Of a stretch of DNA of 64,000 nt, positions 45,401 through 56,162 are shown piece by piece (position 1 is the stretch's first letter; each line of letters starts with the position of its first letter). A program made the position numbers and the translations under genes. The notes below the pieces were generated by a model, which was not told the origin of the DNA, ran no database searches, and saw nothing but the letters and a program-made list of their open reading frames with translations. Origin of the DNA: an uncultured Aurantimonas sp. (GTDB lineage Bacteria > Pseudomonadota > Alphaproteobacteria > Rhizobiales > Rhizobiaceae); the NCBI GenBank assembly GCA_947488615.1, contig CANKZU010000003.1, forward strand, positions 62,001-126,000, in the 5' to 3' direction.

Positions 45401-45700
45401 CGTCAACTACTGGCGCGCGAGGGGATCGTTCGCGGGCCGATCTTCGGCTCGAGCTTCGAAGGCACCATCTATAATTCCAGCGAACAGATCGACATATCCG
45501 GCTCGTTCATGCCGGCCTATGCGATCAACCGGTTGTTCGGGGCCCTGCCGTTTGTCGGTGGTATCCTGGGCAACGGCGCCGAGGGCGCGCTGATCGGCAT
45601 CACCTATCGGCTGGCCGGCGCCTTCGACGATCCGACTTTGACCGTCAATCCGATCTCGGCGATCGCGCCGGGGATATTCCGCCGGATCTTCGAGTATTAA
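42491..45700 (+). CDS. AsmA-like / DUF3971 envelope protein
   Basis: A very long (1069-residue) protein with one N-terminal membrane anchor (VVAGLGSLAIFIVLAVGIAI). The rest is a large beta-rich periplasmic region. A DUF3971 segment lies in the middle and an AsmA-like C-terminal domain at the end (GSFMPAYAINRLFGALPFVG). This is the architecture of YhdP/TamB-type proteins that bridge inner and outer membranes and are linked to phospholipid transport. The function here is inferred from that family. I took the ATG at 42491; a GTG at 42437 would add 18 basic residues before the anchor. Confidence 0.87.
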   Translation: MKTAIRVVAGLGSLAIFIVLAVGIAISALLWTDRGENLLRWQTERIASAFVGPAFLVEFGRQQVGFGPAGTLGIRFSDVAIKDRRTGRAVGTAGSLRAGVGLGALLGGKLSVDRLSVETVRLDPSTLDHLRSDKEFAAEDLFAGLDRPFVAIEAIGLRRIAISDLAVLGHDAYRLENFEIAADASGDFTMDAKGIVANHILALSGTAKLDPNRQRIAELAARTSEQELLWGGAAAKGDDDALGLVLPASFTVSLATTASGRRVTASVNGHNGRVVGKATQPVASARGSLSLAEGEDHLSISDGRVDFGTAEAEFAGQIALMPDGSGRHRLELRTTRLASTARGSDVAASASFKAAGAVDFGGAHVAFDELSLKTDRGELAGTGELTGLNSADRVRLDLSATALTAADIRAFWPFFIAEKARDWVLIHVGETGSIPTGSLALDISLARLAAIAVPGEGPVGDEVRLALDFKDGTFATIGDMPAVETVSGTLDYRDGTTLITVTTGGIIGFPSLAITPSSLDFVREEHGVAASLSLNLVGDAPTLLRLADRKPVGASSRFSWGADDVTGRANVGVGAAFLLGQPTPKQDRLESWSIFAELDGVGLKRQIDGREIKAVSGVVTIAPGAVIGDVAAAIDGIPARVEFSQPIGPNPIGEATLDVTARLTDDEVRTALPMLGEVVDGPLSARLTRVGDGFRAQLDLGTARLDMPAVGWSKGPGVPATLAFDLSVSGEQISMRNVELSGEGFSAKGSIEADGSGLRSVTLDSAALNRGDDISGQLVRGDDGYVLDMTGRSLDARAMLDRLRREGLASKPGQASNRKAVDATIVLDRLLGFDGEEFRDATIRYKAGGAISLSARTSTGRPINLSLRPHGADRLISLATDDAGSLLRFGGLYRRMQGGTARLQLPELASGSFSGALTLQDFTLIDEPRLANLVGTTRTGNESLAGALGRELEVSRAYFDSASVGLAWDGRQLLAREGIVRGPIFGSSFEGTIYNSSEQIDISGSFMPAYAINRLFGALPFVGGILGNGAEGALIGITYRLAGAFDDPTLTVNPISAIAPGIFRRIFEY

Positions 45701-45719
45701 GTCTCAACCTGGAAACCTC

Positions 45720-46973
45720 TCAGGCGACGGGGCGCACGAGAACGTGCTTCTTGCGTCCGACCGACAGTTTGGCCACGCCTTTGGCGAGATTTTGTGGTCC
45801 AACCACGAGCCGTTCGTCAGAAACCGACTCATCGTTGAGACGGACGGCGCCGCCCTTCACATGCCGGCGCGCCTCGCCATTCGATGCCGCAAGCCCAGCC
45901 GACACGAGGAGCGACAGAAGCCCGATACCGGATTCGAAGGACGCCGCCGGCACCTCGATCGTCGGCAGGGTTTCCGCAAGCGAGCCTTCCTCGAAGGTCT
46001 TGCGAGCCGTCTCGAACGCTTCGTCGGCGGCCTCGCGCCCGTGCAGCATCGCCGTGACTTCATTGGCGAGGCGCTTCTTCGCCTCGTTGATGTCCGAGCC
46101 GCCAAGCGCTTCGAGCCGCGCGATCTCGTCCATCGGCAGTGTCGTGTACAGCTTGAGGAAGCGGCCGACGTCGGCGTCCTCGGTGTTTCGCCAATATTGC
46201 CAGAAGTCGTAGGGCGAGAGCATGTCGGCATTCAGCCAGATCGCGCCGCTGGCGGTCTTGCCCATCTTGGCGCCCGAGGCGGTGGTCAGGAGCGGCGAGG
46301 TGAGGGCGAACAGCTCCGCGCCATCCATGCGCCGGCCAAGGTCGATGCCGTTGACGATATTGCCCCATTGATCCGAGCCGCCCATCTGCAGGCGGCAGCC
46401 GAAGCGGCGATAAAGCTCGACGAAATCGTAGGCCTGCAGGATCATGTAGTTGAATTCGAGGAAGGACAGAGATTGCTCGCGATCAAGCCGCAGCTTGACC
46501 GAATCGAAGGACAGCATTCGATTGACCGAGAAGTGGCGTCCGACGTCGCGCAGGAACGACACGTAGTTGAGGTCGAGGAGCCAGTCGGCATTGTCGACCA
46601 TGACGGCATCGTTCAGCCCCTCGCCGAAGCGGATATAGCGCTCGAAGGAGCGCCTGATCCCGGCCAGGTTCTGCTGGATACCCTCCACGGTCTGAAGCTT
46701 GCGCGCTTCGTCCTTGAAGGACGGGTCGCCGATCATACCGGTGCCGCCGCCCATCAACGCGATCGGGCGATGGCCGGTCTTCTGCATCCAGTGCAGCATC
46801 ATGATCTGCATCAGCGATCCGACATGCAGGCTGGCCGCCGTCGGGTCGAAGCCGATATAGCCGGTGACGGTTTCGGTGCGGAACAGCTCATCGAGGGCGG
46901 AGTCGCCGGATGTCTGGTGAATGAAGCCGCGTTCGCAGAGCGTCGCCAGAAACTCGGACTTGAAACCGGTCAT
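45720..46973 (-). CDS. tyrS: Tyrosyl-tRNA synthetase
   Basis: Class I synthetase of 417 residues that charges tRNA(Tyr). The HIGH-like motif is LHVGSL in [12 protein letters not shown]. The KMSKS-like loop reads KMGKT. Tyrosine-binding residues are in [16 protein letters not shown] and [11 protein letters not shown]. The C-terminal S4 RNA-binding domain (about 350-417) includes [19 protein letters not shown] took the ATG at 46973; the frame upstream of it is low-complexity and lacks homology signals. Confidence 0.97.
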   Translation of the reverse strand: MTGFKSEFLATLCERGFIHQTSGDSALDELFRTETVTGYIGFDPTAASLHVGSLMQIMMLHWMQKTGHRPIALMGGGTGMIGDPSFKDEARKLQTVEGIQQNLAGIRRSFERYIRFGEGLNDAVMVDNADWLLDLNYVSFLRDVGRHFSVNRMLSFDSVKLRLDREQSLSFLEFNYMILQAYDFVELYRRFGCRLQMGGSDQWGNIVNGIDLGRRMDGAELFALTSPLLTTASGAKMGKTASGAIWLNADMLSPYDFWQYWRNTEDADVGRFLKLYTTLPMDEIARLEALGGSDINEAKKRLANEVTAMLHGREAADEAFETARKTFEEGSLAETLPTIEVPAASFESGIGLLSLLVSAGLAASNGEARRHVKGGAVRLNDESVSDERLVVGPQNLAKGVAKLSVGRKKHVLVRPVA

Positions 46974-47074
46974 GGGATAGTGATCCTGAGAGGTTCGTGG
47001 GAACGCTGAGGTTCCTTCGTTCGTCGAGAGCCGTTTACCAGCCCTGACCAACAATTCCAGATGCGGAGCCGATT

Positions 47075-48226
47075 TTGGCCGAAACGCCCCAACGCCGAGC
47101 GATCGGTCTGATGAGCGGAACCTCGCTCGACGGGATCGACGTGGCGCTCCTCGACACCGACGGAGACGGCCTCGTGAAGCGCGGGCCGGCGCGGGTCTAT
47201 GAATACGATGCCGCATTCCGGCGCCGTCTGGCCGAGGGACTCGCAACGGCGAAGTCGATCATCCGCCGGACCGATCGTTCCGGCGATCTGCAAGCCCTGG
47301 AGTCCGAATTGACTCGGCGCCACGCGGCGGCGGTGCGGCGCTTTTTCGCAGACTGCGACGTCGACCCGGCGACGGTCGACATCGTTGGCTTTCATGGCCA
47401 GACCGTGCTGCACCGGCCCGACAAGGCGGTGACGGTGCAACTCGCGGACGGTCAGATGCTCGCCGACATGCTCGGACTGCCGGTCGTCTTCGACATGCGC
47501 GCGAACGACATGGCCGAGGGCGGGCAGGGCGCACCGCTGGTTCCAGCCTACCATGCGGCGCTGGCGAAGAATCTGGTGCCCAACTGCCGGGAACTTCCGG
47601 TCGTCTTCGTCAATATTGGCGGCATTTCCAACGTCACCTATCTCGATGGCGAGCATGACCCAATCGCTTTCGATTCCGGTCCCGGCAACGCCTTGCTCGA
47701 CCAGTGGCTGGACCGTGAGGCGGGAATTCCCTTCGACCAGAACGGCGCGATCGCCAGCGAGGGCGGCATTTTGTCCGCGCTTTCCGAACGCTATCTCGCC
47801 GCCGAATTCTTCGCGCAGGCGGCGCCGAAGTCGCTCGATCGGTTCGATTTTGCCGTTCCGCCGTCCGGCGCCGGCTCGCTGGAGGACGTCGCCCGCACCC
47901 TTTGCTTCGTCAGCGCGCAAGCCATTCTCAAGGCGGGCGCGCATTTTCCCGAGCCGCCGAAACTGTGGATCGTCTGCGGCGGCGGCCGGCGGCACCCGGC
48001 GATCATGGCCGATCTTCGCGACGGTGCGGCGCCGCATGCTCGCGTCGTCACGGCCGAGGAGGCCGGCTTCGACGGCGACGCGATGGAGGCGGAGGCCTGG
48101 GCCTATCTCGCGGTGCGCTCGCTCGACGGCCGGCCGCTGACATGGCCGACGACCACCGGCTGCCGCGAGCCGTCGAGCGGGGGCAACCTCGTGCGCCCCG
48201 CTCTCACCCGTGCCGCATCGGCCTGA
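47075..48226 (+). CDS. anmK: Anhydro-N-acetylmuramic acid kinase
   Basis: Peptidoglycan recycling enzyme that hydrolyses the 1,6-anhydro ring and phosphorylates the sugar to MurNAc-6-phosphate; 383 residues. The N-terminal phosphate loop [38 protein letters not shown] and [12 protein letters not shown] match the family. The start is a TTG at 47075, the only codon giving the full first strand; GGAG lies seven bases upstream. It is divergent from tyrS across 101 bases. Confidence 0.94.
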   Translation: MAETPQRRAIGLMSGTSLDGIDVALLDTDGDGLVKRGPARVYEYDAAFRRRLAEGLATAKSIIRRTDRSGDLQALESELTRRHAAAVRRFFADCDVDPATVDIVGFHGQTVLHRPDKAVTVQLADGQMLADMLGLPVVFDMRANDMAEGGQGAPLVPAYHAALAKNLVPNCRELPVVFVNIGGISNVTYLDGEHDPIAFDSGPGNALLDQWLDREAGIPFDQNGAIASEGGILSALSERYLAAEFFAQAAPKSLDRFDFAVPPSGAGSLEDVARTLCFVSAQAILKAGAHFPEPPKLWIVCGGGRRHPAIMADLRDGAAPHARVVTAEEAGFDGDAMEAEAWAYLAVRSLDGRPLTWPTTTGCREPSSGGNLVRPALTRAASA

Positions 48227-48274
48227 CGTCTTCGAATAGGGAAAACCGGCAAGCCCATGCGACCCAGCGGTTGG

Positions 48275-48949
48275 CTATCTCAGTCGTTTCGGCCTTGGGT
48301 CCGACAATTCGCCGGCAAGCCGTCGATCGAGATAGTCGGCGCACTCGGCCAATAGCTGGTCGGTATGTTCGCTGAAGAAGTGGTTCGCCCCCTCCATCGT
48401 ATTCTGGGTGATGATGATACCTTTTTGCGTCTTCAGCTTGTCGACGAGTGTCTGCACGTCCTTGGGGGGCGCCACGCGATCCTGATCGCCATGAATGATC
48501 AGACCTGACGACGGGCAGGGCGCCAGGAATGAGAAATCGTAAGAGTTCGGTTGCGGAGCAATCGACAGAAAACCTTCGATCTCGGGCCGACGCATCAGGA
48601 GTTGCATGCCGATCCAGGCGCCGAAGGAATAGCCCGCGACCCAGCATTGCTTGGAATCGGGATGCAGGCTCTGGACCCAGTCGAGCGCTGAGGCGGCATC
48701 CGAAAGTTCGCCGGCACCGTGATCGAATTCGCCCTGGCTGCGGCCAATGCTGCGGAAGTTGAAGCGCAGCGTCGTAAAGCCGCGTTCGACGAACATATAG
48801 AAAAGCTGATAAACGATCTGATTGTTCATCGTACCGCCAAACCGCGGATGCGGATGCAGGACGATGGCGATCGGGGCGTTCTTCTCCTTGGCGGCCTGGT
48901 ACCGGCCTTCCAGGCGGCCGGCAGGGCCATTGAAGATCACTTCGGGCAT
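48275..48949 (-). CDS. Alpha/beta hydrolase
   Basis: A 224-residue cytoplasmic alpha/beta hydrolase. The nucleophile elbow is GYSFGAW, the oxyanion region is VLHPHPRFGGTMNN, the acid is probably in IHGDQDRVAPP and the His in GANHFFSEH. It belongs to the small dienelactone-hydrolase/KANL3-Tex30-like group with no defined substrate. AAGGAAG precedes the ATG. It is convergent with anmK and divergent from the suf operon, whose Irr-like site lies in the shared 192-base upstream gap. Confidence 0.87.
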   Translation of the reverse strand: MPEVIFNGPAGRLEGRYQAAKEKNAPIAIVLHPHPRFGGTMNNQIVYQLFYMFVERGFTTLRFNFRSIGRSQGEFDHGAGELSDAASALDWVQSLHPDSKQCWVAGYSFGAWIGMQLLMRRPEIEGFLSIAPQPNSYDFSFLAPCPSSGLIIHGDQDRVAPPKDVQTLVDKLKTQKGIIITQNTMEGANHFFSEHTDQLLAECADYLDRRLAGELSDPRPKRLR

Positions 48950-49023
48950 AATTGTCTTCCTTGGCGAGCAGGAGTGCTCGGCGGGACGCTTCTTGACGAA
49001 GCCAAAGCGGCCTCGTAAGCTCT

Positions 49024-49044
49024 AGTTTAGAATGATTCAAAACT
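49024..49044. promoter_or_regulatory. Irr-type (ICE) iron-control box upstream of the suf operon
   Basis: The 21-base stretch AGTTTAGAATGATTC followed by AAAACT is a palindrome with eight of nine pairs matching around TGA. Its core TTTAGAA-TGA-TTCAAAA differs by one base from the TTTAGAA-N3-TTCTAAA consensus of the rhizobial regulator Irr. It lies 98 bases before the cysteine desulfurase. Irr and RirA control of suf genes is established in Rhizobiales; this site is my inference from sequence. Confidence 0.65.
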
Positions 49045-49141
49045 ACCGGCCGACGTCGAAGGCGTCTTTTAGTCCAAGCGCAGCCGAAAATTCAAGAATT
49101 TTGCGCCGGTCGGCCATGAAATCTAACCGCTGCGAGAGCGA

Positions 49142-50332
49142 ATGACCGCAAGCCAGCGACGCCTCTATCTGGATTACAACGCGACGGCGCCGCTGCTAGA
49201 GGAGGCGCGGGACGCGCTGGTGGCGGCGCTCGACGCCGCCAATCCGTCGTCGGTCCACAGCGAGGGGAGCCACGCGCGTGCGCTGGTGGAGGGGGCACGA
49301 CGCTCGGTCGCCCGGCTGTTGTCCTGCGATCCGGCCAACGTCGTCTTCACCAGTGGAGCGAGCGAGGCGGCAATGACAGCCCTTGCACCACGATGGTTGA
49401 TCGAAGGGCGGGAGACGGCGATTCACAAGCTCGCTGTCATCGACACCGATCACCCCTGCATTCGCGAAGGCGGTAGCTTCGCGGCGGATCACGTGACCCG
49501 TCTGCCGGTGGATGCGAACGGCGTCGTCGATTGCGACGCACTTGCGGCTTGGGCCGCCGAGCTCGGCGAGGGCAATGTCGGCCTGCTGGCGCTGACGCTG
49601 GCCAATTCCGAAACCGGCGTCCTGCAGCCCCTGGAGCGTATCCACGCGGCGATCGCTGGTCGCCCGGTCCGGCTGGTGGTCGACGCCGTGCAGGCGGTTG
49701 GCCGCATACCGCTCGACCTTGCCGGGACGGAAGCCGATGCGTTGCTGGTTTCTGGCCACAAGCTCGGCGCGGCCAAGGGCGTCGGCGCTCTGGTTCTTCG
49801 TGATTCCGCGACGCGTCCGTTTCCGCTGGTACGTGGTGGCGGACAGGAGACGGGGCGACGGGCCGGCACCGAACCGGTTCCAGCGATCGCCAGCTTCGGC
49901 GCGGCTGCCGACGTGGCTCGTGAACGTATCGAGGCCTTGCCGGGCCGCCTGATGGAGCTGCGCGCCCATCTCGAAGCAGCCATCCGGAAAGCGCTTCCGG
50001 GCGCCGTCGTGCTCGGCGCGGAGGCGGAACGGCTGCCGAACACAGTGGCGGTGGCGTTTCCAGGGCTTCGCAGCGAAACGGCGCAGATGGCACTCGACCT
50101 CGCCGGTATCGCGATTTCGGCGGGATCGGCCTGTTCGTCGGGCAAGGTCGGCCGCAGTCACGTCGTTGCCGCGATGGCGGAAGCGGGTCTGGCAATCTCG
50201 GCAGAGGAGGGAGCCATTCGCGTCAGTTTCGGTTATGAGACGAGCGCGGAAGATCTCGACCGGTTCGTCAGGGAATATGTCGGATTGGCCAATCGCGTCA
50301 CGCACGCGCACCGACAAGATCACGCGGCATGA
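49142..50332 (+). CDS. Cysteine desulfurase, IscS/NifS class
   Basis: PLP enzyme of 396 residues that takes sulfur from cysteine and passes it on as persulfide. The PLP Lys is in VSGHKLGAAKG and the active Cys in SAGSACSSGKVGRSH, the flexible-loop form of class I enzymes. It is distinct from SufS (class II) encoded further on. It heads the suf operon, as in other rhizobia (often called sufS2 or nifS). The Irr-like palindrome lies just upstream. Confidence 0.93.
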   Translation: MTASQRRLYLDYNATAPLLEEARDALVAALDAANPSSVHSEGSHARALVEGARRSVARLLSCDPANVVFTSGASEAAMTALAPRWLIEGRETAIHKLAVIDTDHPCIREGGSFAADHVTRLPVDANGVVDCDALAAWAAELGEGNVGLLALTLANSETGVLQPLERIHAAIAGRPVRLVVDAVQAVGRIPLDLAGTEADALLVSGHKLGAAKGVGALVLRDSATRPFPLVRGGGQETGRRAGTEPVPAIASFGAAADVARERIEALPGRLMELRAHLEAAIRKALPGAVVLGAEAERLPNTVAVAFPGLRSETAQMALDLAGIAISAGSACSSGKVGRSHVVAAMAEAGLAISAEEGAIRVSFGYETSAEDLDRFVREYVGLANRVTHAHRQDHAA

Positions 50333-50470
50333 GGATTCAATCTTGCACTGCGGCTCCGGGAGCCTAAAAAGCAGGACGCCTCGTTGCTATGTTAAGAGCC
50401 GCGTCGATGATATCGCGGCCGCACACGCCCAACCACCGGACCTTGAATCCGGCGAGTATGGAGAATTGGA

Positions 50471-51999
<1,529 letters not shown>

Positions 52000-52000
<1 letters not shown>

Positions 52001-52470
52001 TGAGAGTAGAACTCAGGAAGTCGCTCGACGCGCGCGACGTTGCCTGCACGGAGATGCCGAACGGAGATTTCTTCTTTCGGAGGCGTGATGGCCAGGGAAT
52101 GTACGTGCGCCCGCATCCGGACGGGACGTACGACTGGTCTGTGAATGCTGCGGAGAACCACACGAACCTCATGGACTTTAGGGCTCCTGAACGGCATGAA
52201 CTTGCCGAGGTGCTGGGGCGCGTAGAGGACTTTTTGGATTCTGTCGTTTCCGGCCGCGTGGTGATCGATACCCTTGGCCTGGTTCAGGGATCGGTGGCTC
52301 TTGGTATGTCTGTCGATGAGGCCGAACGTTTCGCGGAAACAGCCCGTGGTTTCGTGATTGAAATGCACGAATCCGGAATGGATGCTCACGAGATCAAGAC
52401 GCGGTTCGACGAAATCCACGAGCAGCTCAGACGCGAACGGGTCAATCAGCCGCAAGCATCAGCCGGATGA
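52000..52470 (+). CDS. Unknown protein inserted between sufB and sufC (1)
   Basis: A 156-residue soluble, acidic protein with no domain I recognise. The first 60 residues look beta-rich (VACTEMPNGDFFFRRRDGQG, YVRPHPDGTYDWSV) and the rest helical (HELAEVLGRVEDFLDS, VDEAERFAETARGFVIEMH, HEIKTRFDEIHEQLRRE). Its ATG overlaps the sufB stop by one base (TGATG), so it is translated as part of the suf operon. Codon use is visibly less GC-biased than in sufB or sufC. Together with the next gene it looks like a later insertion into the operon. Confidence 0.75.
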
Positions 52471-52488
52471 CGGATGGAAGCGAACCGA

Positions 52489-52776
52489 ATGAGTACCTTC
52501 GACGGTCTAACATTTAAGCAGGGCCTAACCGGCGTCGGCATCCCCCCCGATCAAGCCGAAGCCCTTTCTGCGCTGATCCGGGATCATGTTGTAGGCAATG
52601 CGGCGAGTAAGGAAGACCTGCTTCACGTCGAAGAACGGCTTGTCGAAAAGATAGAGCGTGCCGAAGAGCGTCTTACGTCGCAAATCGTTTCTCTCGAACA
52701 GCGGATGACCATCAAGCTCGGCGGCCTCATCGTCGCGGGCGTCGCCATAATTGCTGCGCTCCAGCGGCTATTCTAG
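52489..52776 (+). CDS. Small coiled-coil membrane protein (DUF1640-like) between sufB and sufC (2)
   Basis: A 95-residue protein. It has an N-terminal helical region (FKQGLTGVGIPPDQAEALSA), a coiled coil (LHVEERLVEKIERAEERLTS) and a C-terminal hydrophobic segment (LGGLIVAGVAIIAALQ). This layout resembles DUF1640/CCDC90-type proteins, the bacterial relatives of mitochondrial MCUR1, but the match is by layout only. I took the ATG at 52489 with GGAAG upstream; 52474 is also possible. It lies 18 bases after the previous gene and 11 before sufC. AT-ending codons are more frequent than in its neighbours. Confidence 0.7.
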   Translation: MSTFDGLTFKQGLTGVGIPPDQAEALSALIRDHVVGNAASKEDLLHVEERLVEKIERAEERLTSQIVSLEQRMTIKLGGLIVAGVAIIAALQRLF

Positions 52777-52787
52777 CAGGACAATAC

Positions 52788-53543
52788 ATGCTTGAAATCA
52801 AGAACCTTCATGCCCGCGTGGCGGACGACGAGACCGAAATCCTGCGTGGCGTCGACCTGACGGTCCAGGCCGGGGAGGTGGCCGCGATCATGGGGCCGAA
52901 CGGCTCCGGCAAGTCGACCCTGTCCTATATTCTCGCCGGCCGCAGCGATTACGAAGTGACCGAGGGCGACATCCTCTACAATGGCGAGTCGATCCTGGGG
53001 ATGGACCCGGCCGAGCGCGCTGCCGCCGGCGTTTTTCTTGCTTTCCAGTATCCGCTGGAGATTCCCGGCGTCGCGACGATGACGTTCCTCAAGACGGCGC
53101 TCAACTCCCAGCGCAAGGCGCGCGGTGAGGGCGAACTGACGACGCCCGACCTGATGCGCCGGGTGAAGGCGGCGGCGGCAGATCTGAAGATCGACGCGGC
53201 GATGCTCAAGCGCCCGCTCAATGTCGGATTCTCCGGCGGCGAGAAGAAGCGCGCCGAAATCCTGCAGATGGCGTTGCTGGAACCCAAGCTCTGCGTCATG
53301 GACGAGACCGATTCCGGCCTCGACATCGACGCGTTGAAGGTCGTCGCAGACGGGGTCAACGCGCTGCGGTCGCCGGAGCGGTCCTTCCTCGTCATCACCC
53401 ACTATCAGCGACTGCTCGACTACATCGTGCCGGACACGGTGCATGTCCTCTACAAGGGACGGATCATCAAGACCGGCGACAAAGAGTTGGCGCTGCAGCT
53501 CGAAAACGAAGGTTACAGCCAGATCATCGACGAGGCGGCGTGA
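52788..53543 (+). CDS. sufC: Fe-S cluster assembly ATPase SufC
   Basis: ABC-type ATPase of the SufBCD complex, 251 residues. Walker A is GPNGSGKST, the Q loop is in FLAFQYPLEIPGV, the signature motif is FSGGEKKRAEI, Walker B ends LCVMDETDSGLDID and the switch His is in VITHYQRLL. AGGACA precedes the ATG. Its stop lies just before the sufD start. Confidence 0.98.
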   Translation: MLEIKNLHARVADDETEILRGVDLTVQAGEVAAIMGPNGSGKSTLSYILAGRSDYEVTEGDILYNGESILGMDPAERAAAGVFLAFQYPLEIPGVATMTFLKTALNSQRKARGEGELTTPDLMRRVKAAAADLKIDAAMLKRPLNVGFSGGEKKRAEILQMALLEPKLCVMDETDSGLDIDALKVVADGVNALRSPERSFLVITHYQRLLDYIVPDTVHVLYKGRIIKTGDKELALQLENEGYSQIIDEAA

Positions 53544-53545
53544 TC

Positions 53546-54793
53546 ATGAATGTACATCAGCTGAACCCGCGAACGCCGGCGGAAACGGCGCTGATCGAGC
53601 GTGCCGAAAGTATCGGCTTGGTCGCCGACGCCAAGGATTCGGCGATCGAGGCGCTGCGCCGCGACGGGCTGCCGAACCGGCGTGTCGAGGCCTGGCACTA
53701 CACCGACCTTCGTTTGCTGATGAGCCGTCTGGAAGACAAGGGCACGGCAGCGGACGCGTCAGGCAAGGGGGGCACGCTGTTGTCGCCGCTCCTGCCGAAC
53801 AGCCATGTCGTCGAGATCGGCGCGCCCGACAGTGGCGCGGCACCGGCGGGCGTCACGGTTTCGGAGATTTCGGAATCGGCGGATTGGAGCCGGTCTCCGA
53901 ACCACCTCGACCGGCCGGTCGATACGATCCGGCTTTTGAACGCGTCCTTCGGCGCGGCGGCCGTCGCCATCGAGATCGCGCCGAACACCGAAATGACCGC
54001 GCCGCTGGAACTGCGTTCCCAGGCGGGTGATCGCTCGCATGGCCTGGCGCGCTGCACCGTCGGCGCCGCCGCGAAGGCGGTGTTCGTCGAGCGGATCGAG
54101 GGAGCGGCGTCGCCGACGCCTTCGACCGGGGTCTCGCATCTGGTGATCGGCGAGGGCGCGGATGTGCTCTGGATCGTCGATCAGGCCAAGGACCCGTCGG
54201 CCGCGCATTTCGGCCAGCTCAATGTCGAACTCGGCGCCGACGCCTCGTTCCGGATGTTCGTCCTCAACACCGGCGGCGCGCTGGTACGCTACGAGGTGCA
54301 TGCCGAGACGATGGGCGAGGGCGGCGATATCAAGATCCGCGGCGTCAATCTCATTGAGAACGGCCAGCATATCGACGTGACGACCACATTGAGGCACACG
54401 GCTCCGCATACGACGGCGACCGAGACGTTCCGCAATGTCGTCACCGGTGGTCACGGCGTGTTCCAGGGCATGATCAAGGTGGCCAAGGAGGCGCAGAAGA
54501 CCGACGCCAAGATGGCCTGCAACACGCTGCTCCTGTCGGACGACGGCGATTTCTCGGCGAAGCCAGAACTCGAGATTTTCGCCGACGACGTACAGTGCGG
54601 CCACGGCGCGACGGCCGGCGAGATCAACGCCGAGCATCTGTTCTACCTGATGTCGCGCGGCATTCCCGAGCAGCCGGCCCGGGCACTTCTGGTGAAGGCT
54701 TTCGTCGCCGAAATCGTCGAGGAACTGGAGCACGAAGCGGCCGAGGCAGCGCTCATGCAACGCATCGACACATGGCTCGAACGGAGCCACTGA
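53546..54793 (+). CDS. sufD: Fe-S cluster assembly protein SufD
   Basis: Partner of SufB in the SufBCD scaffold; 415 residues. The family regions are visible: RVEAWHYTDLRLLM near the N terminus, the beta-helix core (TLRHTAPHTTATETF), VFQGMIKVAKEAQKTDAKMACN and the C-terminal DVQCGHGATAGEINAEHLFYL. I took the ATG at 53546 with GAGG upstream; a GTG at 53540 overlapping the sufC stop is an alternative. Confidence 0.96.
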   Translation: MNVHQLNPRTPAETALIERAESIGLVADAKDSAIEALRRDGLPNRRVEAWHYTDLRLLMSRLEDKGTAADASGKGGTLLSPLLPNSHVVEIGAPDSGAAPAGVTVSEISESADWSRSPNHLDRPVDTIRLLNASFGAAAVAIEIAPNTEMTAPLELRSQAGDRSHGLARCTVGAAAKAVFVERIEGAASPTPSTGVSHLVIGEGADVLWIVDQAKDPSAAHFGQLNVELGADASFRMFVLNTGGALVRYEVHAETMGEGGDIKIRGVNLIENGQHIDVTTTLRHTAPHTTATETFRNVVTGGHGVFQGMIKVAKEAQKTDAKMACNTLLLSDDGDFSAKPELEIFADDVQCGHGATAGEINAEHLFYLMSRGIPEQPARALLVKAFVAEIVEELEHEAAEAALMQRIDTWLERSH

Positions 54794-54888
54794 TCGTCGC
54801 TGCCCTTGATCCGGTCGGCGCTATGCGGCCGTGATCAGATCCAGCCTAGTTTCGCGAGCCCACGGGTTCGCCACGGGAGTCCGTTTCC

Positions 54889-56139
54889 ATGAAGGCCGAA
54901 GCGACAGCCGCAGTCATCGGGGCTTACGACGTCGAAGCCGTGCGCCGGGATTTTCCCATCCTGTCGAAACAGGTCTACGGCAAGCCGCTGGTCTATCTGG
55001 ACAATGGCGCCTCGGCGCAGAAACCGCGCGCCGTCCTCGACGCGATCCAGAAGGCCTATAGCGAAGACTATTCCAACGTCCATCGAGGCCTGCATTTCCT
55101 GTCGAACAGGGCGACCGAGGAATTCGAGGCAGCACGTGGCAAGGTGCGCGACTTCCTCAACGCGCCGAGCAGCGAGGAGATCGTCTTCGCCCGCTCGGCA
55201 ACCGAGGCGATCAACGTCGTCGCCTATGGCTACGGGATGAACGAGATCGGCGAGGGCGACGAGATCGTCCTTACCATCATGGAACACCACTCCAATATCG
55301 TTCCCTGGCACTTCATTCGCGAGAAGAACGGCGCCAAGCTTGTTTTCGTGCCGGTGGAAGACGACGGTTCGATCGACGTCGAGGCGTTCGAAAAGGCGAT
55401 CACGCCGCGCACCAAGCTGGTGGCGACGACGCATATGTCGAATGTGCTGGGCACGGTCGTCGACGTGAAGGCGGTGACAGCGCTCGCCCACGCCAAGGGC
55501 ATTCCAGTTCTCGTCGACGGCAGCCAGGCCGCAGTCCACATGCCGGTGGACGTCCAGGACATCGGCTGCGACTTCTATGTGCTCACCGGCCACAAGCTCT
55601 ATGGCCCGACTGGGATCGGGATCCTTTACGGTCGGCGCGAGATGCTCGAGCGCACACGGCCGTTCAACGGCGGCGGCGAGATGATCGTCGAGGTGACCGA
55701 GGAAACTGTGACCTATAATGCGCCGCCGCATCGCTTCGAGGCCGGCACGCCACCGATCGTCCAGGCGATCGGGCTCGGCGCCGCGATCGACTACATGAAC
55801 ATGATCGGCCGCGATGCGGTCGCGGCCCATGAGGAAAGCCTCAGGGATTACGCGCATGAGCGGCTGAAGGCGGTGAATTCGCTCCGGATCTACGGCGAAG
55901 CGCCGGGCAAGGGGGCGATCGTCTCCTTCGATCTGGAAGGCATCCACGCCCACGACGTGTCGATGGTGATCGACCGGGAGGGCGTCGCGGTCAGAGCCGG
56001 GACCCACTGCGCCCAGCCGCTCTTGAAGCGCTTCGGCGCCACCTCCACATGCCGGGCATCATTTGGTATGTACAACACGCTGGCGGAAATCGACCGCCTC
56101 GCGGAAGCTCTCGAAAAAGCCAGACGCTTCTTTGCCTGA
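54889..56139 (+). CDS. sufS: Cysteine desulfurase SufS
   Basis: Class II cysteine desulfurase of 416 residues, sulfur donor of the Suf machinery. The PLP Lys is in VLTGHKLYGPTGIG, the catalytic Cys in AGTHCAQPLL, with QKPRAVLDAI, NVHRGLHFLS and SATEAINVVAYG also conserved. No sufE gene is in this window, so the sulfur acceptor must be elsewhere or SufU/SufA-like. It lies 95 bases after sufD. Confidence 0.97.
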   Translation: MKAEATAAVIGAYDVEAVRRDFPILSKQVYGKPLVYLDNGASAQKPRAVLDAIQKAYSEDYSNVHRGLHFLSNRATEEFEAARGKVRDFLNAPSSEEIVFARSATEAINVVAYGYGMNEIGEGDEIVLTIMEHHSNIVPWHFIREKNGAKLVFVPVEDDGSIDVEAFEKAITPRTKLVATTHMSNVLGTVVDVKAVTALAHAKGIPVLVDGSQAAVHMPVDVQDIGCDFYVLTGHKLYGPTGIGILYGRREMLERTRPFNGGGEMIVEVTEETVTYNAPPHRFEAGTPPIVQAIGLGAAIDYMNMIGRDAVAAHEESLRDYAHERLKAVNSLRIYGEAPGKGAIVSFDLEGIHAHDVSMVIDREGVAVRAGTHCAQPLLKRFGATSTCRASFGMYNTLAEIDRLAEALEKARRFFA

Positions 56140-56162
56140 CCATCGGGCCTGAGGATCAATTC

